From: Reinekea sp. G2M2-21
Lineage (GTDB): Bacteria; Pseudomonadota; Gammaproteobacteria; Pseudomonadales; Natronospirillaceae
NCBI RefSeq assembly: GCF_015687175.1
Contig: NZ_JADPQG010000002.1
Location: forward strand, 558,001-622,000
DNA: 64,000 nucleotides
Direction: 5' to 3'
The notes under the pieces are model-generated. The model saw only the letters and a list, made by a program, of their open reading frames with translations, made no database searches and was not told where the DNA came from. Both the position numbers and the translations under genes were made by a program. Below, piece by piece: positions 1-12,000 of the stretch; position 1 is the first letter of the stretch; each line of letters begins with the position of its first letter.

Positions 1-1
1 T

Positions 2-3000
2 GATGGTGAATTAGTTCAACAGTTTATCTCTGCCGATACTCTCGCTCCGCAATCAGGGTCGATAGCATTATCCAAAGGCGGTCAAAGCTTATTGGATGGT
101 TCTTCCGTCGTGCGTGGTGATTTGTATAATCTGGAAGTTTCAGCGCTTGATAATCGATTGACTTCCGAGCAGCTGACTTATCACTATCGACTGTCCGCAG
201 ATTCAGGATTAACTTTCCCGCTCAGTTGGCAAGTGGTCGATAAACAGAAATTTGTGCTGCCGGTAGACGATCGTTTTAGCTCAGACATAACCTTGGATAT
301 GCGCGTAAGCGATGGCAAACAGTCAACAACGCGTCGCTTTAGGTTCCCAGTTCAAAACGCAAGCATCGAGCTGGCCACAAACGGGTTTGCCACAAGTCCG
401 GCATTGCCTCAAGAAGGGGATGTGATTTCTGTCAGCGCAGTGCTGTCCGGAAATTTGGAGCAAATTAGCTCAATCACTATGTTTATCGATGGTGACATGG
501 TTGAATCAAACTGGACATCATCTATCGGTACTGTACAGGCCCTCTGGCGTAGTCAGTCATTGGAATATTACACCGATACAATCGCATCGACCCAAATACC
601 GGTTCGAATTGCCGTAACCTATGGGCTTGAGAATAAAGTCAAGTTAATCGAAAGCGTGTTTGTACTGGCTCCTGATACGGTAGCGCCGGTGGTCGAAATA
701 GTTTCTCCGAAGCATAACACTGGTGTAGCAATCAGCGACTTTACAACCGTTTCCGTAAAAGTCTCTGACAGTATCGGGGTTGACGCGTTGAACTGGTGTG
801 AGTCTGTTAATGGCGAAGCATCGAGTTGTACTCAGTCATCTTCGTTGACTTATGCGATACAGGGTCAACACAGTGTTGGCGATATCATTACGGTGACAGT
901 GAGTGCCGAAGATCGCCGAGGCAACCTAAGTTCGTTGGAGCTGGTTACTGTTACGTTGGTAGACGAACAGACCCTCTTGCCAAGTGTCGGCATTCTGGAG
1001 CCAGGTAAGGACGCATTGGTCTTTGCCAAGCAGGAAGTTGTTTTAAGCGGTCAGGCCGAAGGATTGAGCAGTGTTAATATCGATCTCTGGGTTAATGGCG
1101 AGGCGAGTCATGAATTAAATCCAGCGACGCTAATTGCACCGGTCGACGGTGAAGGCTACTTCGAGTCGACCCTGACAATGCCCGATCTCTTGAATGAAAC
1201 GTGGATCCAGCTTTACGTCACTGGGCGCAATGTTGAAGGCTTTGAATCGTCGGACGTCGTGTCGCTATTGGTAAGACCAGACGACGGAATGAGTGAAACT
1301 GCTGAATTAACTGTGCAGCCATCGTCACAAGTGGCCAGTGGTCTAACACTGCTTGCAGATGCAAACGCACCGGAAGCCATGAATGACTTCAGCAGCGCAT
1401 CTTCATTGGTCTTAGACAGTGTGGATGCACGAGTTGAATCGTCGTTTGGTCAGCTAACGAGCATCCGTGTCTCGGGTGCGACTGTCGAGGTGGATGCCAC
1501 ATTGGCAGACCTTTCTGGTAACTTGCATTCAACGGTTGTCAGTGTGCCGGTAATTCCGTATTTGGATCGGTTACCGATAGCATCTGTTCAATTAAGTAAA
1601 ACGTCATTACCAGTTGTCGTTAAAGGGCAGGGCCTGTCGGTACAGGTCGTGAATACAGCCCGTGGTTATGAGTTGTTAATGGATGGCGTTGAACAGAATC
1701 TGCGCAGTTTAACGCAGGCAACGGAAGCATTCATAAGTGGTGCTAACTTAGCCGTGCTGAACAGCGAAGCAGAACTTGATTGGTATCAGTACCAGGACGG
1801 CTGGCAGTTTGTGGATTCCTACGTCCTGCCACACACCGATAAAATAGTTGGGCTGTTCGATAATTTACTGATTGTTAGTCAACAGAATATGGTTGCGGCT
1901 TGGCAGTTAGGAGGGCAGTCGGCTGTAAGCATTCTGGGTGCAAGTGTTCCTGAGCCTATTATTTCCGCCGCTGTAATAAGTAATGAAATCTTTGTGTTAA
2001 CAGACTCGGCACTCTACCGGTTGTCAGTGCAACACAATGCTGCGGTTTTAAATCTGAATCTGGCGTCATCGTATTCGGTGGGCGAGGCTGCAAGCCGGGT
2101 GCTGGCTACTAAGCAGTATGTTTATTTGCTCAGCTCGAATGAGGTCACGGTTCTCGACCGCGAAACAGATGACTTCCTTGAGACAGTTGTCTTGCCTGCG
2201 TCGGTTATGCCGGAAAAAGCCTTAGTGGATGATGAAAAGATTTGGTTGCCGCGAAGTGCGAGTGGTCAATGGACCATCTATCAGGCGAATGAATTAATCG
2301 GTTTCGCGTCGAATCAATGGCAGCCGCTGACAGGCTCTGCTGTTGAGTTACAGGTTTATGATCTAGACGCCAGTGCCATTCAGACTCTGCTCAAACGTTA
2401 TTCGCCTCAATCTGTAGAACTGATATCCACGACTACAGAAACAGGGCTATGGGTTAAAGCGCTGTCCAATGGTGAGACGGTCGGTATTGCGTTTGAAAAC
2501 GCCAGTTTTGAATCGGTACCGGCGCTCTACGTGGCTAATGCTGGTGAACTCGGCATCGAGCTGCCGACTGAACTCAGTCAGCAGGTTTATTTTATCGCCG
2601 GAACAGAGAATGGTAGCAATGTTACGGTTAACCGAGATGCTGCGTCATGGACTGGGTTGAACACTATAAGTTTCCCAGGCCTTACTGCGTATATGAATGT
2701 TCTACCACTTCAAACGGCCGATTTAGCCAATAGGGCTGAAGTGTCTCTGCTTGCACTAGCTAACGAAGTCATCGATGTCGACGGATTTGGGTACCAGTCG
2801 GGCAACGTCACGCCAGCGCAGATTTGGCGTTCAACACTGCCTGAAGAAAATACACAAAATGTTCAGATATCGTCTAATGCTCAGAGTGAAAGCATTGAAC
2901 TTTCGCTATTGCCGCTTGAGGCCGATGCAGACGCAATCGCGCTGACGGAACCTGCACAAAACAGCGTGTTCATCGAAGGTGACACAATCAACTTATCATT

Positions 3001-6000
3001 TATGGCAAATGAAAATGCGGATGTACGTTGGCTAAAAGCCAGTGTTACCGACTTTAATGGGGTGACGGTGTCACAGCGTTTCCTATCAGCGGATACCACT
3101 GCCATTCATCTACCGGCACCACAGGTCGATGCCCAAAGCGTATTTTATGTCAACTTAACGGCATTCGTCGGCAATCAGCTTGCGCCTGTCAGTAAACAGG
3201 TCGCCATTAAAGTTCTAAATGATTCGGCTGTTTTACAACCTCAATTAGCAGGTATTGGCACTTATGCGCTCGCCGGTAGCTATGTGCATGTGACCGCATC
3301 AACGGTCGGGGCAGCGTTCAATAAAATTGAAGTCATTGTAGATGGGCAGCCTCAAATATTCGGTTATGATGAGGTCACTTTCAGCGTACCCACTGAAGCT
3401 TCTTCGCTTGTTATTCAGCTGACTTCAACCAACAGTGAAGGCATTGAGTACGTACATTCTCAGCAAGTTGACGTGGTTTCAGGTGCTAGCTGGCAAGGCG
3501 ATGAATGGTCTGCAACAGAAAGCTTGCCAACAGTAGCAGGGTTGTTTACCGCAGAAGGCCGTGCCTTAAAATTAAATGGCGCGCAAATTGCCAAGCTGCC
3601 GGCAACGATCATTGATCTCGCGCAAGTACGTGATGAGATATTAGTGGTCGACGATCGCAATGATTTGTGGTCGATAAACATAAAGAACTATAGCCGCGTA
3701 AACGTGCTGACTTTCAATCAACCGGTAACAAAACTAGTTACAGCGTCGAACCGGTTATTTGCTCTTTCTGCGAGTGGCCAACTGTATCGCGTTGAAAATG
3801 GAAAAGTTATTTTCGAATTTTCTTCCGTTGACGGACTTTACGCAGACAGTGATGCGTTGCTTTTCTGGCAAGGAGCATTGCTGAAACGTCGAACGTCGCC
3901 AGCCAAAGCCGATGTTATATTCACGCACAGTCAGCCAATTGTCTCCTTAACCCCAGGGTTGAATGCTTATTGGTTGGTAGATTCGCTTGGTAACCTTAGT
4001 CGACTTGGAAGAAATAGTCTGCGCATTGAGACGCGAACCTTCAACGCTGCTGTCCTGCAAGTAAGCGAAGTAGACGGCTTGCTATATGTATTAACAGGCG
4101 ATAATCGTTTACTGGCGCTAACCGCGACAGCACGAGCACAGGTACTGGGATACTGGTCTGTTGCTGCTAACAGCACAACTGCACTTACCGCTTGGAACAA
4201 TCGGTTACTGTTTAATGGCGGAGGAGTGGCCTTAACGAATGTTGGGTCATCGGTTAACTCGGGCATAGAACATCGTCGTGATAACGTAGGTATCGTAAAC
4301 AAAGTGGTCTTGAGTGATGACCACTTCATAGCGGCAGCAGGCAACTTTGGTGCCGTACTTGGGGCGCAAACTGGGTTCGCATGGCAAGCTAACGAGTATC
4401 CTGCGGGTGGCTACAAAGCGACAGCAGACGATGTTGCCCTTAATGATTCAACAGCGTTTGTCTACCAACGCAACAATCATCGCGTACTCGCATTGCGTTT
4501 GACCGATTACGGCGTAAGTCGGAGCCTCAGCTATACCAACTTTGATATTGATCGCATCGCTGCGAATAATCAGTGGTTGGTGTTGCAGGCCGGGTCTCGG
4601 ATACGAATCGTAAACGCCAGAAACTACACAGATATCAGTTTGTTAGACCTCGGTACAGAAAACGTTGTTGCCATGTCCGTGGCCAATGAGCTTGTTATCG
4701 TTACGGATACTAATAAGGTGTACCGGGTAACTCCGGATAATCCAGATACATTGCAAAGCATTGTACAGTTACCGGCTGGGGTCATACGTTCTCTTGCAAC
4801 TCAGGGCAACAACATAGTTGTTGCACAGGGATCGGTTATTCACTGGATTAACTCGTTAACCGGGCATCGTTCGCAGCAGACATTTGCTTCGAACATAAAT
4901 GCCGTAGGGTTAGTCGGAAATCAGGCGTTGGTGGTTGCAAATGATCAACCTTCGGTACTGAAAACGGTGTCGCCTGAGAATAACGTCGCCACAGAAGTCG
5001 CCGACTTTGGTGTCGCAATTCAATCGATTGCCTATTCCAAAGGACGAGTGGTTGCGAATCTGGGTAACAAAGGCTTATCTGTGTACCGTTTGGATACTGC
5101 ATCCTTACCCGTATTGCCAAGTGTCTACTTAACATCCAACCGATGGACCGTTGGTCAAGCACACAATGTTGTTTTCAATTATGAACGCACTCCGGTTGCT
5201 GTGCAGCTGGATACTCAGAGCCAGTTGTACAGTGCGCATTCCGGAATAGCCGGAAGTATGGACGTGGCACTGGTTGCACAAGAGGCCATAGGTGGAGCAA
5301 CAACCTTAACCTTGTCTTCGGTTGCTGCCACCAGCGGTGACGTGGTTGCAAACGGGGTTGAACTGCAAGTGACCGATCGGTTATTACCGGTAAATTACAC
5401 CTTGTTAAGCAGCGCGCAGGGTAGCTATACCGCCAGTCCGCTGTTGTTAAGCGCCAGTGTCGTTGGCGACTTCCAAACCGTTGCACAGGTTCAGTTCTAT
5501 GTGAAGGCACCCTCTGCTACGCAGTTCGTATACGCCGGTCGAGATACCATTCCGCCATACCAGTTGTCGCTATCCGCCACTGCTGCGGGTGACTACGAGT
5601 ATTACGCAGTGGCAACAGACAGCAGTGCAGGCTCGGTGGACAGCGACATACAGAGCATCACACGAAGTGTGGATACTGAAGCGCCGCTTACGGTGTTGTC
5701 TATTTCCGGAGAATTGATTGAAGGCCAAAATGTACTGATAGACGCAACCATTAGCGATGCTCAGAGTGGATTGAATCGGGCGAGCGTGTATCTGGATGGC
5801 GTTTTTGTTCAACCTATTATGGGTGAGGGTCAAACGAAACTGGTCTTGCCACCGCTGTCGCAAGGCAACCATACGCTCACGGTTCAGGCGACGGATAACG
5901 CTGGCAATGCCGATTCAGCGGTATTGCCGTTGAATATCGCGGTGGATTTGCCACCAGTGATCTCATACACCTATTTTTACAATTTGCCCAATACCGAACG

Positions 6001-9000
6001 TAAAGAACTGAAAGTTTATTTTGACGCAACAGATGACGTCGGACTCAAACAGCTGAATGTGATCTGGAACGGTATGCGAACAGAGTTCCCATTGACTGGG
6101 ACGACTGTTGGTCAACAATTCAATGTTCCGGATGCACGAACAACCCGAGTTGTTGGCACTGTTACGGAAGAAGTCACGTTTGAATTTGTCGACAGCCGAG
6201 ACCAAAAAACGATTAAAACGGCAAGTATTACCGTTAAGGAAGACAAAAAACCGAATATTTCGGCTTTAAATTTCTACGTTTCAAAGAACCCGGTTTATGC
6301 GGGAGAGAACGTGACGTTTTCAATCAGTCGATTAAATTACGTCGATGAAACTTACTACAAGGACCTGAAAGTTGAATTGGTATCCGGTAGTGAGATTCTG
6401 GCCACACCGGTTGTCGCTTCGACATATTTGAGTGTCACTCTACCCGCACCGAGTTTAACGGAGTTGATTTGGCCAGTCAGCGTCAGAGTAACTGATGAAC
6501 TCGGCCAAGGCGCGATGAAAACGATTAACGTTAAGGTACTGAATCAACCTAACTTGATCCGTTTTGTGACCGACAATGACTTGTCGCCTTCGGAGAGCAA
6601 AGTTGGCACCGCGGCTAATTTCGCCGTTGAAGTGTTGGATGATCGAGCGTTTGCGATTCCATCGCAAGCGGTTGAGATTCATCTGCTAGACGAAGAAAAC
6701 AATAATGTTATTACGCCGATAACGCAGCAGACCGATGTAAACGGCAAAGTGACCTTTAGTCTGGATACACTCAGAACTGCGGGCGCCTATCAGGTTGTCG
6801 CAACGCTGGTGGGCAGCGAAACCGTCAGCCCTGCTTCGTTGAATTGGAATGTTGTTGCGGGTGATCCAGATCGAATCGTCATCCATAAGATTGACCCGGT
6901 GACCGTGGGGACCACCCTAACGATCAGCGGTGAACTGCAAGATGAAATGGGAAATAAAGTCTCAGATGATGTTTCTAAATCGGTGCGATTTACCTTGGTA
7001 AATCGCAATATTGCCGATCTTGATCGTGGTGCGTTTACGCACCCGTCTGCCGAATATTCTTTGAGCTACGGTGACACAAGCACTTCCGTTACGGTTCCTT
7101 ATTCGAATGCTGCCGCATCACTCACCTTGGACGTACCAACCTTACGCGGATACCGAGATGCTCTATTATCTATCTCATCTTCAGGTATCAGCACGTATTA
7201 CGATTCGGACGGTGTGGAAACAACAGCACCGTATCGGGTATACAATATCAACTTTGGGCTATTGGCCGACGAACCCAGAACAGTGACATACAATTACGCG
7301 GCATCCAGCGGTGATGCCGATGTGCTGAACTCACTTTCTTACAAGATTCCGCACAAGTTTGATATTGGACTGCAAGATCAGTACGGCAACCAACTGGGTA
7401 ACCAAAGTGTCGATGGTGTACTGAATCTGGCCTGGACGGGTGCAGCAAAAATCGATAACCAGGAAGGGTTGGCCGCCATACCATTCAGCACAGGCAGTCG
7501 GTCTATTCAGATTTACCCAGATGCTAAGGGGCCGGTTGATATCTTTGTGCAATCGGGTTCTGGCGATCTACAAAACATTGAAGAGTCCAATCACCTGGTG
7601 CTCAACTTTGTTGGTGGTAATCCGATAATTGAAAAATTAGAAAACGGCTTGGCTAAAAACGACGAGGCCCCATTCATTGATGTTTGGTTTGATGAGCCGG
7701 TTGTCATCGATTTGGACAAGCCGAAATATTCTCATGTTGTTGATGATGTTGCAGAAGTGAATATAGGCAAATATCAATGGCTCAGTGGATATTTCAATAT
7801 CGATGGCTCGGACAGAATAAGGTTCACATTTGATCCGAACGACCCTGACTTTGCGACATATCTTACAAGTTATGCGCAACTGAATTTCATGTATAGTAGT
7901 CTGGTTGCTTCTGTTGGTAAGGCGCCTCTAGTCGGAGAACTCCAACATACAGTTGATTCACCCGATGCGAGGTTACAATTAAAAAATGGTCGTCCATTCT
8001 TGCTGGCTGACGATGACCATGAGTTGCAAATAGATTGGAGTAAACTTCTCAGCCATGGGATGCCCGATGCGTTGATGTCGTTAAACGTCACCGTAGTTGG
8101 TGCGAATGCCAGGCAAGATGCCATTATCGATGTGCCGAGTGTTGGCGAGGATTTTGTTGATGGGCAACTTCTCACCGTGACGGCACAAGCGACCTATCTG
8201 AATGCTTCAACGGCGTTAGAGACGGACATCTCATTTGCCAACTATCTGGAGTATCAGGTGTTTGACCCAAGTGCCGACTTCGACGGAGACGGCATCAGCA
8301 ATGAAGATGAAATCCTGTCGGGCGTGCTGGACCCAACCAAGGCGGACACCGATGGCGACGGCAACCAAGATGCGCCATACAACACGCCGGTGTATGACGA
8401 TGCTGCTGTCAATGTTCTTGTCGGTACGGAACTCAACGATGTTCTCCACGGTTTAGAGGGAGAAGATACTATTGACGGACTCGCCGGAAATGACTACCTG
8501 TATGGCGGCGTTGATAACGACCAACTTACAGGTGGTACCGGAAATGACGTGCTGGACGGAGGTGCCGGTGACGATACTTACCGGTATGCAAGTGGGTTTG
8601 GTGTGGATACGATCACCGACAAAAACGGTACAAATACCCTGGTATTCTGGGACGGGATTACACAAGAGGATTTAACCTTCACCACCCATAATCTCGACCT
8701 CATTATTGGTGTGGCGGGTACCGAAGATAAAGTTATATTCCCGGAGGCGTTCTTGGCCGGCGATGACTATGCTCGCCTTTATGAGATTACGATTAATTTT
8801 TTTGATGAAACGGGTATGGATTCTGGGGTTGTTTATTATAAAGCAAGGTCATTAATAGGAGATGACGGCCCTAATGAGCTGATTGGTAATCCTCTTATTG
8901 GTGAATACATTAATGGCGGGCTCGGCAATGACAGGTTAATTGGCAATGGACCAGCCGGCTTTGGTTTTGGTGGGGAGCGATACCGATTCGATTTAAATTT

Positions 9001-12000
9001 CGGTCAGGATGTCATTGAAACTAAATATTCAAGTTTAATTATATTGGATGAATATGGGTTAGGACTCGACTTCTACAATTTGAGGCGAAATTGGGATGTG
9101 TTTTTTGAACGGGTTGGCAACGATGTCGTTTTACGGCTATCAAATAGTCTCGATACGATAACGTTCAAGGGTTGGTTTGAAGACCAGAATTTCCATTACA
9201 TGTGTGATACTGGTGGCTATAGATGCTGGAAATTAGGCGACTATAGTACTGACTATAATATTGATCGTCACCCGAACTGGCTGATTAACGGTACTGAAGA
9301 AATCGATACTCTGCTTGGTTACCCCACGTCGAATCGGATGTATGGTTTTGGTGGAGCGGACACTTTAACTGGCGGACCAGAAGTCGACCATTTCTATGGT
9401 GGCTCCGGCGACGATGTACTGATTGATAACGAATCCGGAAACAGTGACCACAACTACTTCTATTTTGAAGATAGCTTTGGCCAAGACACCATTGAAAGCA
9501 TTGGGCCAATTTTGCCAACTGGCCCAACCGACTATGACGATAGATTTGATGAAATAGTATTTACCGGGTCTATCGTTCAGGCTGATGTTAAGATCCAGCG
9601 AACCGATGATGATTTGCTCATAGCGGTTCTAAATCAACCCGATACCGTGACGGTGAAAGATTGGTTCCTGGGTGAAGAGTATCAGATAGAGCGTATCCGG
9701 TTCGCAGACGATTCAACATTGTTGAAATCTAATATCAATGCAGCGGTCATCAGTTTGGCGACCGGGTTAGATGAAACCCTTTACGGCCTTGATGACATCG
9801 ACGACCGTATCGACGGCAATGGTGGTAACGACGAAATATATGGTCTAGCCGGAAATGACGAACTCTGGGGAAATACCGGTACCGATACACTCGACGGTGG
9901 TGCCGGTAATGATGTCTTACATGGCGATGCGGATAGCGACACGCTTATTGGCGGAACCGGCAGTGACACCTTCTATGGCGGTACGGGTAACGACACACTG
10001 ATTGACACCGACGCCGTAGCCGGTCAGTCGAGCACCTTTATTTTTGCTATGGATTTTGGTCAAGACACCATCACCACGGTCGGAGTCAATAACGCATTAA
10101 CGGCAGATGTCATTGAGTTCGATTCAACCGTAACATCGGATCAAATACTGAAAAGTCGTATCGGTAATGATTTGTGGATGTTTCACGTGAACGGACAGGA
10201 CTCCATCACCGTAACGCAATGGTTTGATAGCCTGGAAAACCAAATTGAGCAAATCAAGTTTGGTAACGGAGAGGTCTGGAACAATGCCGAGATCAACCAA
10301 ACAGTGGCATTGCATGTCATCGCAAGAGGATCCGAAACCACGGATGCTTCGCTATTTGGTGAATCAACCAGTACTGTGATCGTCGGTTATGAAGGCGAAG
10401 ATGGGCTTACCGGTTTGGCCGGTAATGACATTTTGCTAGGCGGAGACGGTGCCGACACACTCGACGGTGGAGAAGGCAGTGATACGCTCAGCGGTGGCGC
10501 TGGTAATGATACGTATAACGATGGTTTCGGTAGCAATGTCTACGTGTTTGCCTTCGACAACAGTCATGACGTGATCGAATCTTCCGCGAATGCTCAAGAC
10601 CGTATCCACTTTAGCGGTGACGTTCACTACGACGATCTGCTGTTTACCAATAACGCAGGGGATCTGCTCATCAGCTCTTCTAAAGCCGAAGGTTCTTTAA
10701 CAATCGCCGATTGGTACTCATTACCGGAAGGTGGGCGCGTTAACGAAGTAACAGCTTATGGCGAACCGGCCAATGAAATTCAGGTGCTGCTGGAGGGCAA
10801 CTTAACTCGCAATCGAACCTTGCCGCTTATTAATGGTAACGCTGAGAACCTGACGGAATTCGGTTGGATCATCGGGCAAGGTGGTCTAACGCAAGCAGCG
10901 AACGACGGTGGCGCAGAAGGCAATTATGTATTTTCAGGAAGCGGGAGCGATGTCGTTGCTTATCAGCGTTTCGATATTTCCGATTACGCTCATCTGTCTG
11001 AATTTGAAACCAATTTCTTCTTTAACGCGCGGGCGCGGGTTTCCTGGTTAGCGGCGCAGCAGGGCGAACTGGCGGACATCAGCCGGCTTGGCTTTAGGTT
11101 CTATGATGCTGACATGCAGTTGTTGTTAGCCAGTTATGCTGACGCTGCTAACGACGCGCAATGGCTTCCTTACGAGTTTTATGAGGCGTTGCCTTTACGT
11201 GCGGCATTTATCGATGTTGTGATTGAAATGAACTTAATTGAGGGTGAAAGCATCGACAGCTTTGTTGATGGCATTAACTCACATTTGGAATTCGAACCGT
11301 TCGCAACAACCTACCGCGGAAATTCAATTTTTGTGGGTACCGATGGTGGTGAAACGTTAAATGGAAGCAATGGCAGTGACTTGTTCAAGGCTAATGAGGG
11401 CGACGATACCGTCAATGCAGGTGCTGGCCATGATATGCTTCACGGCGGTGTTGGTAATGACACGTTAGTTGGCGAAAATGGTGATGACACTCTCGTGGGC
11501 GGGCCAGGAAACGACGCTCTATATGGTGGTACCACCACCACATCAGCAACAAATAACTACGATGTATATCTGTTTGAAGAAGGCGACGGTCAGGATACCG
11601 TTTTCCAATACACAACAAGTAGCTCCACTCGCGATACGATTCGGATCGCAGGGGTCATCAGCATTGCAGACATTCAGCTGGTTCGTAATGGAGAGCATTT
11701 GCAAGTGCACTACGGCTCACAAGGTGATTACGTAGAAATTTTAAATTTCTACAGTCACTTCTATTACCAGAATATCGATTTAGAATTGGAAAACGAAGAA
11801 AGCTTTTCATTTAACTCTTTAATAGGAGACATTGCTGCAGAATTCAGAGGCACAGAGGGTTTGGACGATATTTCGTTAAGTGGTAATTGGCGAGATATCG
11901 TCTATGGCTACGCGGAGAATGACACGATTAATGCAGGCGATGGTCATGACACCCTATACGGCGGTACCGGTAACGACATTTTGATTGGGGACAATGGTGA

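Noticed and set aside
3967-5872. Several 100-125-residue minus-strand frames under the giant RTX gene
   Set aside because: They are antisense to a continuous 13.9-kb frame, overlap one another and lack start signals.
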